A stretch of 64,000 nt of DNA. Source: Streptomyces sp. WMMB 322 (lineage in GTDB: Bacteria; Actinomycetota; Actinomycetes; Streptomycetales; Streptomycetaceae). A program made the position numbers and the translations under genes. Below the pieces are notes generated by a model. It ran no database searches. It was given only the letters and a program-made list of their open reading frames with translations, and was not told where the DNA came from. This document shows positions 43,712 to 53,905 of this stretch, in pieces (the first letter of the stretch is position 1; the number at the start of each line of letters is the position of its first letter). Location of the stretch: contig NZ_FMHI01000002.1 in the NCBI RefSeq assembly GCF_900090145.1, forward strand, positions 62,001 to 126,000. The letters are read 5' to 3'.

Positions 43712-44277
43712 CGCGGGAAGGGCCCGAGGTGTCCGGCCAGACCGGCAGCAGGATGACCGACCAAGTTCCCTTGGACTTCAGTGCGTTCCACAGCATGTCC
43801 CGCCCGGCGTACGTACGTTTCGCGCTGCGGGAGCTGCGCTGCCGCGCCGATGCCGAGGAAGCGGTCGACGAGACCTTCGAGCAGCTCCTGCTGGGCTGGA
43901 CCGACGTGCTGAGCATGCGTAATCCGGCCGCCTACGCCTGGCGGGTACTGCGGAACAGAGTCATCGACCACGCGCGTGCCCGCGGCCGTCGCCCCTCCCT
44001 GCTTGAGTCCGCAGCGTTCGAGACCGCCGCCATGAAAGAAGCGCACGACCCGATCGGCGAGTTCGAGGACAACTGGCGTCTCTTCCGTGCCATGGCGAGC
44101 CTGCCGCCCCGCCGGCAGGACGTAATCGTGATGCTGCACCTTGAGGGCTACAGCATCGCCGAGACCGCCGCCCGTCTCGGAATCACCGAAGCAGGGGTCC
44201 GTTCCACCAACCGCGCCGGCAAACGGCAACTGCGCGAGCTGCTGGACCCGGAAGCCAATGAAGAAGGGGAGTGCTGA
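43708..44277 (+). CDS. ECF-type sigma-70 family sigma factor
   Basis: The 189-aa protein has a region 2 helix (ADAEEAVDETFEQLLLGWTD, NPAAYAWRVLRNRVIDHAR) and a region 4 helix-turn-helix (LPPRRQDVIVMLHLEGYSIA, TAARLGITEAGVRSTNRAGK). There is no region 3, as in ECF sigma factors. It probably directs transcription of its own operon or a small regulon. It is coupled to the 56-aa ORF upstream (GTGA) and to the next gene downstream (TGATG). No anti-sigma factor with a typical zinc motif is present, so one of these neighbours may fill that role. Confidence 0.88.
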   Translation: MTREGPEVSGQTGSRMTDQVPLDFSAFHSMSRPAYVRFALRELRCRADAEEAVDETFEQLLLGWTDVLSMRNPAAYAWRVLRNRVIDHARARGRRPSLLESAAFETAAMKEAHDPIGEFEDNWRLFRAMASLPPRRQDVIVMLHLEGYSIAETAARLGITEAGVRSTNRAGKRQLRELLDPEANEEGEC

Positions 44278-45119
44278 TGAGCGACTACATCGACCGACTG
44301 CTGGCCAAGGCACGTCTCGTGCCAACCGATCCCTACACCCAAGCCGACATCGAAGCCGCCGAACGCCGCGTTGCCGCGCGCGTTGCAGCACGCCGGGCGG
44401 GCGTCGCTCCGCCGCCCGCGTCCCCCCGGACGCCGACGATTCCGCCCGGCTGCCAGCACCTGGTGGACCCGGTCGCCCGCAATCTGCGAGTGCTATGCGA
44501 AGCCGTCCTCACCCGGCCCGGTGCGTTCCACCACCTCGGCTCCTTCCACGACAGCTCCCTGCCGGAGCCTCAAGGCGCCCGGGTGTTGGGCTGCATCCTC
44601 TACCTGGCCGACTGCGAAGACAGCGCCCGCTTCTGGTGGCAGTACGCGGCCGGCGCCTCCGATCACCTCTCCTCCTACAGCCTGTACCTCTACCACCGGT
44701 CCGTCGGCGAAGAACAAGAAGCCGAGTGGTGGTATGACCACACGGCCATCAGTCCCGCCACCCTCGACAAGGAAGCAACCCGGCTGGAGATCGCCACCGC
44801 CCTGCACATCCTGTGCGCCCTGCGGGGCACCCGCAGCCTGCCCAAGCACGTACGAGTGCTCATCGACTTCGTGCCCGCGGTGGTCGGCTTCGTCGATGAC
44901 GATCTCGATCTCCCCCTGATCGACGGTGACTTGGCCAGCTTGGTGGAGGACATCAACGAGGACGCGCCATCACCGGCACCACCGACGCCGCGCGGGAAAC
45001 TGCCCGAACGCCGCGGAAAGTACTCGATCGCCCGAAAGTCAGCGGACCGTGGCGACGCGCACTGGGGGATGGAGGTCAAGGACGCGCTGGAGGAGTGCGC
45101 ACAGGCCGTCACCTGCTGA
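44277..45119 (+). CDS. Conserved sigma-linked hypothetical protein (280 aa)
   Basis: The protein starts MSDYIDRLLAKARLVPTDPY and has a central ARVLGCILYLADCEDSARFW repeat-like helical part (WWQYAAGASDHLSSYSLYLY, VGEEQEAEWWYDHTAI). It ends in a disordered Pro-rich tail. The middle resembles tetratricopeptide-like packing. Streptomycetes often place such proteins directly after this type of sigma gene (family knowledge). The start overlaps the sigma stop (TGATG), so the two are made together. It is a candidate partner of the sigma factor. Function not known. Confidence 0.75.
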   Translation: MSDYIDRLLAKARLVPTDPYTQADIEAAERRVAARVAARRAGVAPPPASPRTPTIPPGCQHLVDPVARNLRVLCEAVLTRPGAFHHLGSFHDSSLPEPQGARVLGCILYLADCEDSARFWWQYAAGASDHLSSYSLYLYHRSVGEEQEAEWWYDHTAISPATLDKEATRLEIATALHILCALRGTRSLPKHVRVLIDFVPAVVGFVDDDLDLPLIDGDLASLVEDINEDAPSPAPPTPRGKLPERRGKYSIARKSADRGDAHWGMEVKDALEECAQAVTC

Positions 45120-45247
45120 TCCAACTCCATTGCCGATGTGGCCCCCGGCAGGGGGCGCCACATCGACCAGGAAGATCACCGAAGCGTTCGGGCGTGAGCC
45201 GCGGAGCCATCTATCGACGCCTCCGCAGATGACGACGCCGAACGACA

Positions 45248-45436
45248 GTGAACAGCGCAGAGATCCAGAACGGGCGCAGAGCGGAGCGGCACCCGGACGG
45301 CCACGAACATCAGTTCGTCACGCTGCGTGTGTACACACACGAGATCGACAACTGCGCCCTCGACGCCGCCGAGGTCTTCGAGAGCGCGCTGGACGAGGAC
45401 GAGGACGACGACACCTCGAATCAGCACCACGATTAG
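45248..45436 (+). CDS. Small acidic hypothetical protein (62 aa)
   Basis: The peptide reads MNSAEIQNGRRAERHPDGHE, then HQFVTLRVYTHEIDNCALDA, and closes with an acidic DEDEDDDT run. No ribosome site is clear before the GTG. It lies between the sigma operon and a perfect terminator in the same direction, so it may be the operon's last gene. No family was recognised. It could be a DNA-mimic-like or protein-binding peptide given its acidity, but this is speculation. Confidence 0.45.
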   Translation: MNSAEIQNGRRAERHPDGHEHQFVTLRVYTHEIDNCALDAAEVFESALDEDEDDDTSNQHHD

Positions 45437-45449
45437 CAAGCAAGATCAA

Positions 45450-45481
45450 AGAAGCCCCTCGGGATCTCCCGAGGGGCTTCT
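45450..45481 (+). terminator. Perfect 14-bp-stem terminator
   Basis: AGAAGCCCCTCGGG and CCCGAGGGGCTTCT are exact reverse complements around an ATCT loop, 13 bases after the small acidic gene. It is also just 3' to the leftward tRNA-Arg gene and may end transcripts from both sides. Confidence 0.82.
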
Positions 45482-45490
45482 GACCTGCTG

Positions 45491-45563
45491 CGCGCTCGGC
45501 AGGATTCGAACCTGCAACCTTCTGATCCGTAGTCAGATGCTCTATCCGTTAAGCTACGAGCGC
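45491..45563 (-). tRNA. tRNA-Arg (anticodon ACG)
   Basis: The 73-nt gene folds as a cloverleaf: acceptor stem GCGCTCG/CGAGCGC, D-arm, anticodon loop CTACGGA with anticodon ACG, and T-arm with GGTTCGAATCC. The discriminator base is G and CCA is not encoded. It reads leftward. Confidence 0.95.
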
Positions 45564-45761
45564 TTGCCGCGTGGGCTGTTGATCAACCCTGCGATGTTGC
45601 GGGAACAACATTACATGAACGGCACCCAGAGGCGAAATCGGTAAGCCATACCCCTTCTGAGCTGCGGAAACCCTCTCGCGAACCCCCTCCGTCACGCGCT
45701 TCGGCGCCCTCCCGGCGACGCGTCTCGGGCGACGTGCGCAGACCCGGTGCCGGACACACGA

Positions 45762-45786
45762 AACCCCGGCTTCGGAAGCCGGGGTT
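45762..45786 (-). terminator. Hairpin terminator downstream of tRNA-Ser
   Basis: AACCCCGGCTT and AAGCCGGGGTT form a perfect 11-bp stem around CGG. It lies 43 bases beyond the 3' end of tRNA-Ser. Confidence 0.7.
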
Positions 45787-45828
45787 CGGTGATCTCGGAG
45801 ATCGGCTGCGGCCCCTGGGGACCGGAAG

Positions 45829-45920
45829 CGGAGGCTGAGGGATTTGAACCCTCGATCAGGGGGTTACCCCGAAACCGCATTAGCAGTGCGGCGCCATAGA
45901 CCAGACTAGGCGAAGCCTCC
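45829..45920 (-). tRNA. tRNA-Ser (anticodon GCT)
   Basis: The 92-nt class II tRNA has acceptor stem GGAGGCT/AGCCTCC, anticodon stem CCGCA/TGCGG with loop CTGCTAA (anticodon GCT), a long variable arm (GGGGTAACCCCC) and T-arm GGTTCAAATCC. The discriminator is G and CCA is not encoded. Confidence 0.95.
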
Positions 45921-46430
45921 AGGCACATCCGCCGTCGCTGACGGATCGGTGCGTGCTGATGATGGCACAGCCTCACCGGCTGTCTCCAATCGGCCCTACC
46001 GTACTCGGTTCCGATGCCGCCCGGCAAAGCGATTCGCGGCACCGACCGCCGATGACCGGGAACGTTCCGCAGGTTGACGCGGGACGCCGGCGGCCGCGGC
46101 CCGCGCGGTGCGTTGGAGCAGTGGCACAACCATCCGCGCGACGCCTCCACTCGACGCCGTCGACCGCTCCCCGGCTCTCGTCACCGGATTCGCCGCCCGG
46201 GGCCCCGCGGGCGGGCCCCGGGCGGCGGTCGCGGCCCGGCGGAGTGCGGGCGGCGGGCCTCGCCGCCGTCTTGTGCACTCCGCACAGCACTGGCCGCCGG
46301 AACGGCCTCTGCCCGTAGACTTCCCTCTGGTGGCATGCCCGGGGTCAGCGGCACACTGGCAGCCGTGACCGGACGGACAGGACCGGGCGACCGGTCACCG
46401 GCACCGTGTTAGCAGGGAGGAAATTCCGTC
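45921..46430. other. Intergenic region, no gene seen
   Basis: This 510-base stretch between the leftward tRNA-Ser and the rightward large sensor gene should hold both promoters. No coding frame resembling a protein was found. No clear -35/-10 pair could be assigned. Confidence 0.4.
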
Positions 46431-49400
46431 GTGAGCAGCCGGCCATCCCGAGGCGCTGCTCGTCTCGCCGCCATACTCGACGCACTGCCTGACGCGCTGC
46501 TGCTGGTCAACTGCAACGGCACGGTGGTGAACGCCAACACCATCGCGCTCGAAGCGTTCGAGGCCCCCGGCACCGCGCTGGTGGGGCGAGGGCTGCTCGA
46601 CCTGCTGCCCGAATTCGACTCGAAACGGATTCCGGGTTCGATGCGCAGGCCGGACGAGGCCGCCGCCGAACTCGAGCAGCGCCAGCGGCCGACCCGCATG
46701 GTCGCCAGGCGCACCGACGGCAGCGAGTTCTACGTCGAGGTCACGAGCGCCAACCTGGAGGACGGGCGCACGCCGTACGCCTCCGCCTTCGAGGCTGCCT
46801 TCGCCGACCACGGCCCCGGCCACTCCTACACGGGCGACGAGCTGCTGATGCTCGTCGTGCGCGACCTCACCGGCACCCTCGACACGGAGGCCGAACTCGC
46901 CCGCCAGCAGCGGCAGACGGAGATGATCCTGCGAGCCGCGTCGGAGGGCGTCCTCGGCGTGGACACCGAAGGGCTGATCGTCCTCGTCAATCCGGCGGCG
47001 GCGCAGATCCTCGGCTACCGCGCCGGGGACCTCGGCGGTCAGGAGCTGCACTCGCTGCTGCTGCACTCCCGCCCCGACGGCAGTCCGCTGCCGTACGAGG
47101 AGACCACTCTCAGCGACACCCTCAAATCGGGCCGCAAGCACCGCGTGCGCGCCGGCACGGTCCTGTGGGCGAAGGACGGGCAGGCGGTGCCCGTCGACAT
47201 CACGACGGCTCCGGTGCGCGACGGGGACCAGCTCGTCGGGGCCGTGGTCACCTTCAGCGACCGCCGCGCCCAGGAGGCGCTGGCCTCGCGGCACGAGCAG
47301 TTGCTGGCCGTGCTGCAGGACTCGCTGCGCGGGCCGCTGGACCGGCTGCGGGACGAGCTGTCCGGGCTGGCAGCCGACCCGGCCGGGCAGCTCTGGCCCG
47401 AGGCCAACCAGATCCTCCACCACCTCGCGGCCGGCTACGCGCGCATGACGACGCTCGTGGACAACGTGCTCGGCTACCAGCGCCTCGACGCGGGCCGGGA
47501 GAAGCTGCGGCGGGAGATGACGTCTCTGGACTCGGTCGTGGCCAACGGTGTCGAGGGCGCCGTCGAGCTGATCGGGCCGGGCCGCGCACAGTTCGCGGTG
47601 CACGCGCCGCCGATCGAGGCCGAAGTGGACGGGGAGCGGCTGACGACGGCGCTGGCGCATCTGATCGCGGACGTGGCCGGTGTGGACGCGACGGGCAACA
47701 CCACGGTGGTGACGCCCGGGGCCGACACGACGATCGTGGTCGCCGCGGCGCAGCGCGGGGACGTCGTACGGATCGAGGTGCGCGGGCCCTACAGCGGGGG
47801 CAACCCCGTCCATCTGCCCATCGTCCGCGGCACCGTGGAGCGGCACGGCGGTGTGCTGCAGACGCACGAGGTGCCCGGCGCGGGCGGCAGCGCGTATGTG
47901 CTGGAAGTGCCTCTCAAGGCGGACGCCGGGGGCGGCGCTGCCGAGACGTCCGCCGGTGGTGACCGGGCCGGTGCCACGGGCGGCGGGTCCGACCGGCGAG
48001 GCCGCGACGGGCACGAGACGACGGTGATGCCGGTGCCCGCGCAGCCCGTGCGCGGCACGGAGGCGCCGGCGGCGGAGCAGGCCGCGGGGGCGTGGACCGG
48101 TACGGGCGACGTCTCGGACGTGCCGCCGGCCGCGGGCATTCCCGACCAGTTCCAGGCACGGAACGCGCAGGATCAGCAGCAGGCCTCGGACGGAGGGGCG
48201 CCGACCGGCCGTCGCCGTGGCCGCCCCAGCGCGGCCGAGGAGCAGCACCAGCACCAGCAGCAGGCCGCCGCCGCACAGGGCGGGGCCGTTCCTCAGCTTC
48301 CTGCCGCCGCCGGTGACTCCGCCGAAGGTGCGGAGCATGCCGGTGCGGCAGTGCCGCAGCAGGCGGGTGCGGGCAGGCGGGCGCGGCGGACGCTCTCGCC
48401 GCCGCCACCCGGTACGGACGGCGCCGGCGTGCAGGCTCACGCCGCGGACGGCGAAGACGCCGCGGGCGTTCAGCGGTTGCCCGCGCAGCAGCAGGCTCAG
48501 CCGGGCACGGGACGGAGGGGACGCCGGCCCGTACAGGAGCAGCCGGGCCAGGCGGCGCCGCCGGAGGCGCAGCCCGTACAGCCGCAGCAGGGACAGTCCG
48601 GTCAGGGCGACGAAGGCGCCGCGCAGTCCGGGGGCCGCAGGGCGCGCAGGCTGGCGCGGGCGCAGACCGAGGGCGAAGCGGTCCCGCAGGGCGCCCAGTA
48701 CGCGGCCCCGCCCGGTCAGCCGCAGCCCGGGAGCAACGGTGCAGGTGCCGTTGCCGGGGAGGCGGTGCCGGCCGGGCAGCAGAACGGTGCCGTGCCGCAG
48801 CAGGTGCCCGCCCAGCAGGTGCCCGCCCAGCAGGTGCCCGCGCAACAGGTACCCGCCCAGCAGGTGCCAGCCCAGCAGGTGCCAGCCCAGCAGAGCGCCC
48901 CGCCGCCGGAGCAGGAGCCCGAGCAGCCCGAACAGCAGCCGGTGGAGCACTCGGTGGTCGCCGCCAGCCCCATCCTCGGCGGCGGCCCGCTGCCGCAGAA
49001 CATTCCGCAGCAGCCACGGGGGCTGCCGATGCCCGGCGCCCCGAGCGCCGAGGAGCAGGCGTCCTACGAGACCGGGCACCACCGTGTGCAGACGCTCGGC
49101 CAGGGGGTGCCCGTCGCACCGGGAACGGCGGAGAGGCCCGGCGGGCCGCAGTCCTACGGGCATTCCGTGCCCCGCGCGGTGCCCTCGCCGCACCAGGGGC
49201 ACACGCCGGCGCCGGGGACGGCCATACCGTCCACCCCGTCGACGCCGCCCGGTTCCGGCAGGCGCCGCAAGCTGGCGGAGCCCGCGCGGGAGGGCGGGCA
49301 GCAGCCCGCCGGGCGTCCGGGGCAGGCCCGCCGTGGGCCGGCGCCGGGCCGCGGAAACCAGCCACCGGCGCGCGAGTTCACCATCGGCGCCCCGGCGGCG

Positions 49401-50228
49401 GGCTCGGCCGAGGGCCCGGAGCCGCTGGACGGGCCGAACAGTCCCGTCGAGATGAGCGACGGGCGTGGTGTTCCTGTTCCAGCCCAGGGAGTGGACGACG
49501 AGCTGCCGCCTGAGCCGCTGGACAATCCGCGGCGGCTGCTGGTGTGGCCCGAGCCGGACGCCGCGACGCAGCACGCTCTCGCCGCGCACGGCTACCGTCC
49601 CGTCGTCGTGCATTCTCGCGACGAGGTCGCGGCGCAGATCGCGGCCCGCCCTGCCGCGCTGTTCGTGGACCCGCTCACCGGCCCGATCACCCGTACCGCG
49701 CTGCAGTCGCTGCGTACGGCGGCGGTCGCGGCCCAGGTGCCCGTCATGGTCACCTCGGGCCTCGGGCAGGCGACCCGGGAAGCCGCGTACGGCGCCGACC
49801 CCGCGGTGCTGCTGAAGGCCCTCGCCCCGCGCGACAGCGAGCAGCACCCTCCGCGTGTGCTGCTCGTCGAGGAACGGCCGCCGATCGCGGGCGCGTTGGC
49901 GGCTTCCCTGGAGAGGCGCGGAATCCAGGTCGCGCACGCGCAGACGGACGAACTCGCGGTGAACGTGGCGGCGCAGATGCGGCCGAACCTCGTGGTGATG
50001 GACGCGATGCAGGTGAGCACGCGGCGGCCCGGGATCATCGACTGGCTTCGCGTGAACGGGCTGCTGAGCCGCACGCCGTTCGTCATCTACACGTCGGCCG
50101 ACATGAATCCGGCGGACCTGCCGCGGCTGGCCACGGGCGAGACGGTCCTCTTCCTCGCTGAGCGGTCCACGAGCGACGCGGTCCAGCAGCGCATCGTGGA
50201 CATGCTGAGGAAGATCGGCGCTCAGTGA
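46431..50228 (+). CDS. Large PAS sensor with degenerate histidine-kinase core and receiver domains (1265 aa)
   Basis: Domains in order: PAS 1 (ILDALPDALLLVNCNGTVVN, 10-125), PAS 2 (ILRAASEGVLGVDTEGLIVL, 165-285), a HisKA-like helix pair (290-370) whose usual His is not seen (QDSLRGPLDRLRDELSG), a HATPase-like part (380-500) without the N-box, a 500-residue Gln/Pro/Gly-rich linker with a QQVPA repeat, a receiver-like domain (RRLLVWPEPDAATQHALAAH) and a final receiver (1140-1260, with VVMDAM Asp near 1190). The GTG follows AGGGAGGAA. It is cytoplasmic as read. It may act as a scaffold or signal integrator rather than an active kinase. No response-regulator partner is adjacent. Confidence 0.85.
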   Translation: MSSRPSRGAARLAAILDALPDALLLVNCNGTVVNANTIALEAFEAPGTALVGRGLLDLLPEFDSKRIPGSMRRPDEAAAELEQRQRPTRMVARRTDGSEFYVEVTSANLEDGRTPYASAFEAAFADHGPGHSYTGDELLMLVVRDLTGTLDTEAELARQQRQTEMILRAASEGVLGVDTEGLIVLVNPAAAQILGYRAGDLGGQELHSLLLHSRPDGSPLPYEETTLSDTLKSGRKHRVRAGTVLWAKDGQAVPVDITTAPVRDGDQLVGAVVTFSDRRAQEALASRHEQLLAVLQDSLRGPLDRLRDELSGLAADPAGQLWPEANQILHHLAAGYARMTTLVDNVLGYQRLDAGREKLRREMTSLDSVVANGVEGAVELIGPGRAQFAVHAPPIEAEVDGERLTTALAHLIADVAGVDATGNTTVVTPGADTTIVVAAAQRGDVVRIEVRGPYSGGNPVHLPIVRGTVERHGGVLQTHEVPGAGGSAYVLEVPLKADAGGGAAETSAGGDRAGATGGGSDRRGRDGHETTVMPVPAQPVRGTEAPAAEQAAGAWTGTGDVSDVPPAAGIPDQFQARNAQDQQQASDGGAPTGRRRGRPSAAEEQHQHQQQAAAAQGGAVPQLPAAAGDSAEGAEHAGAAVPQQAGAGRRARRTLSPPPPGTDGAGVQAHAADGEDAAGVQRLPAQQQAQPGTGRRGRRPVQEQPGQAAPPEAQPVQPQQGQSGQGDEGAAQSGGRRARRLARAQTEGEAVPQGAQYAAPPGQPQPGSNGAGAVAGEAVPAGQQNGAVPQQVPAQQVPAQQVPAQQVPAQQVPAQQVPAQQSAPPPEQEPEQPEQQPVEHSVVAASPILGGGPLPQNIPQQPRGLPMPGAPSAEEQASYETGHHRVQTLGQGVPVAPGTAERPGGPQSYGHSVPRAVPSPHQGHTPAPGTAIPSTPSTPPGSGRRRKLAEPAREGGQQPAGRPGQARRGPAPGRGNQPPAREFTIGAPAAGSAEGPEPLDGPNSPVEMSDGRGVPVPAQGVDDELPPEPLDNPRRLLVWPEPDAATQHALAAHGYRPVVVHSRDEVAAQIAARPAALFVDPLTGPITRTALQSLRTAAVAAQVPVMVTSGLGQATREAAYGADPAVLLKALAPRDSEQHPPRVLLVEERPPIAGALAASLERRGIQVAHAQTDELAVNVAAQMRPNLVVMDAMQVSTRRPGIIDWLRVNGLLSRTPFVIYTSADMNPADLPRLATGETVLFLAERSTSDAVQQRIVDMLRKIGAQ
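48798..48887 (+). repeat. 15-base tandem repeat, 6 copies, in sensor-gene linker
   Basis: Six near-identical 15-base units code for QQVPA. They lie in the long disordered linker before the receiver domains. The unit keeps the frame, so copy number can change freely. Confidence 0.75.
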
Positions 50229-50315
50229 GCGTCCCGCCCGGAACATGATCTCCGCGCGTCGACCCCGGCGGGCGCGGCCGGTTCGCCGAGGTGCCCGCCC
50301 GGCGCCGGACGTGGC

Positions 50316-50350
50316 GGGACGGGGCCGGCTTGCCGGGCCGGCCCCGTCCC
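50316..50350. terminator. Perfect 14-bp-stem terminator between convergent genes
   Basis: GGGACGGGGCCGGC and GCCGGCCCCGTCCC are exact reverse complements around a 7-base loop. It lies between the sensor gene and the acyl-CoA synthetase gene and can serve both. Confidence 0.75.
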
Positions 50351-50359
50351 GTCCCCTCC

Positions 50360-52012
<1,653 letters not shown>

Positions 52013-52179
52013 CTGGGGCCTCCCCGAGTTACGGACGGGTACTGTGCTGCGATTCTGGACGCATACCGCGCGGTACGTCACTACTGCGAGGCCAGTTCTT
52101 CGGGGCGGAACCCGAACCCGCAGCCCCCGCCCCCCGGCGGGCCCGGGCCCCGGGCAGGCGGACGGTACGACAGCAGCCG

Positions 52180-53067
52180 TCATCCTCGGCCGATGACCGC
52201 ACGCGCGTTCCGCAGGTTCTCCTTCTTCACTGAGGCGAGTTCACGGAAGAACTCGGGGGTCTTCTCGACCTGCTCTCGTTCGAGCCTCTTCTCGGCGGAG
52301 AACCAGAGACCTACGAGGCCCGTCCGGTCCTTGCAGCGGACGTCGGCCGACGCCGTGGCCCTCTCCCGCCGGGAGGCAGCGGCGGACTCGTCCGACGAGC
52401 CCTTCGACCACCAGCGGGCGTCGTTCACCGCCTCGGCCGGCTTGTCGTAGTCGAAGCCCTTCTCGCGCATGCAAGCGCTCCACGCCTCCATGGCCCGCTC
52501 GACCTCGGGCACCTTCTGGGACTTCTCGAATATGCGCGCATCGATTTCGCTCAGCTTGTCGTAGTCCGGCTCGCGGCCGCCCGAGAGCCGTTCATCGGCC
52601 TTCACAGCACAGCCGTCGCCCGAGAGTGCCGCCGTCTTCGCACCGGGTGAGAGTTCTTTCTCGCGCGAAGCCTCCCGCTCCTTCACTTCGTACGGGTTCA
52701 TCAATTCTTCCGGTGCGTGATAGCCGAACTTCTCCGCAACGGCTGATTCCACGACCCCGTACCGGCGGCGGTTCTTCACGTCGACCGCATCAGGCGGACG
52801 CTCGACGCTCTTCCACTCGTAACCCTTTTTCCGCATGCATTTCTCGATGAGCAGATCGGAAGCATCCGAGACGGTGTAATGCTCCTTCAAGGACAGCACA
52901 TATCTGTCGAATGGCAGAACGAGCAGCCGGGTTTCGGCGGACGCCTTGGGCATGCCGCCGGCCGAGGCCGGCTCCTTCCGCTCGGCCGCCTTGCCGCCCT
53001 CTTCCACACCGCCGCAGGAAACGGTGAGAAACAGCAGCGAAACGACCGCGATCGTACGGCGCGACAC
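52180..53067 (-). CDS. Predicted lipoprotein (295 aa)
   Basis: The precursor starts SRRTIAVVSLLFLTVSCGGV, a lipoprotein signal with Cys after LTVS. The mature part is helical and charged, with EKCMRKKGYEWKS, AWSACMREKGFDYDKP and CKDRTGLVGLWFS; its Cys residues sit in repeated CMR(K/E)KG segments. The GTG at 53067 follows GGAAGGGGGG. It should be anchored at the outer face of the membrane. Similar repeats occur in secreted streptomycete proteins of unknown function. It does not appear to be in an operon with the downstream synthetase. Confidence 0.8.
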   Translation of the reverse strand: MSRRTIAVVSLLFLTVSCGGVEEGGKAAERKEPASAGGMPKASAETRLLVLPFDRYVLSLKEHYTVSDASDLLIEKCMRKKGYEWKSVERPPDAVDVKNRRRYGVVESAVAEKFGYHAPEELMNPYEVKEREASREKELSPGAKTAALSGDGCAVKADERLSGGREPDYDKLSEIDARIFEKSQKVPEVERAMEAWSACMREKGFDYDKPAEAVNDARWWSKGSSDESAAASRRERATASADVRCKDRTGLVGLWFSAEKRLEREQVEKTPEFFRELASVKKENLRNARAVIGRG

Positions 53068-53129
53068 GGGCCCCCCTTCCCGTGAGGCGCTGGTGGCCGC
53101 TGTGCACAGCGGCCACCAGCGCCGGTCGG

Positions 53130-53531
53130 TCAAAGGAACCTGAGTGAACTGGCGCGGTTGTCGAACCCGTTGTTGGAGAGGTCCGAGTCGCTGGAGTGCT
53201 TCTTCGCGTAGTACGTGCGGCCGGTGAAGCCCCGGCCGTCGTACAGGACGGCGGCGCGCGAGGTCTTGTTCCTCATGGAACTGGCGCCGTTGTTGACGCT
53301 GTTCGCAGCGCCGGTCCACAGGTTGTTGGTGAAGTCCCTGTCGCTCTTGGCGAAGCCGTGGTACCCGCCCTTGTAGTCGTCGTGACGGTAGATGTGCAGC
53401 TTCGCGGCATTCACCGACGCCTCGGAGGCGACGGCACTGTCACCCGGGGCGGCGACGGCGGTCGGCGCCGCGAGCACTCCCCCTGCACAGAGCGCGGCGA
53501 TCCCCACTGCCGTTGCGATTGCGCGCTTCAT
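53130..53531 (-). CDS. Secreted beta/gamma-crystallin-like protein, peptidase-inhibitor I36 type
   Basis: The 133-aa precursor has a signal peptide (MKRAIATAVGIAALCAGGVL, cleavage near AVAAP). The mature domain has the crystallin-like pattern LHIYRHDDYKGGYHGFAK and a later VLYDGRGFTGRTYY with the paired strands RDFTNNLW and NRASSLRFL. It resembles small secreted streptomycete metalloprotease inhibitors (family I36) that can bind calcium. AGAGGGGG precedes the ATG. The start lies just downstream of a lower-GC region with a palindrome. The target enzyme is unknown. Confidence 0.85.
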   Translation of the reverse strand: MKRAIATAVGIAALCAGGVLAAPTAVAAPGDSAVASEASVNAAKLHIYRHDDYKGGYHGFAKSDRDFTNNLWTGAANSVNNGASSMRNKTSRAAVLYDGRGFTGRTYYAKKHSSDSDLSNNGFDNRASSLRFL

Positions 53532-53905
53532 ACATCCCCCTCTGTTCGAATGTGATTGCGTCACTCCGGCCGCACGGAGACAATAAATCCGATTTTCGGA
53601 ATCTCCCCCGATTTCTTCTGCGGCCGAGAACAACTCAAGGGCATCGGCACGCGGAAGTCAAGGCCGTTTATTTCACACGACTGCAACCTCGGCATGGGAA
53701 TTTCAAATTCCGCAACAGTGCCCGACATCCGCCACATCCGCCACGCAGAAAATGCGGAATTCCCCATTCGACGGGACAAGAAATGTGCATGTCAGCCATT
53801 TCACCGGAGAACAGAATTCCGGCCGTACGCCCCGGAAGAGCGATGCACATGCAGCAGCGCCCGGCACCGGACGGCCTCGCCGTCCGGTGCCGGGCCCGAT
53901 GCCGC
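53532..53905. other. Lower-GC intergenic region with palindrome, no gene seen
   Basis: This 374-base stretch is clearly less GC-rich than its surroundings. It contains GGAATTT-C-AAATTCC, a perfect 7-bp-arm dyad, at 53697-53711. No protein-like frame was found on either strand. Confidence 0.5.
53697..53711. promoter_or_regulatory. AT-rich palindrome (7-bp arms)
   Basis: GGAATTT and AAATTCC are exact reverse complements around one C. The AT-rich core in a GC-rich genome suggests a regulator-binding site. It is 166 bases upstream of the I36-like gene. Confidence 0.45.

Noticed and set aside
45491..45920. tRNA genes as a proven attachment site
   Set aside because: No integrase gene and no second copy of the tRNA 3' end was found in the window, so only a weak hint remains.
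48798..48887. CRISPR-like array
   Set aside because: The units are directly adjacent, code for QQVPA in frame and have no spacers. It is a coding tandem repeat.
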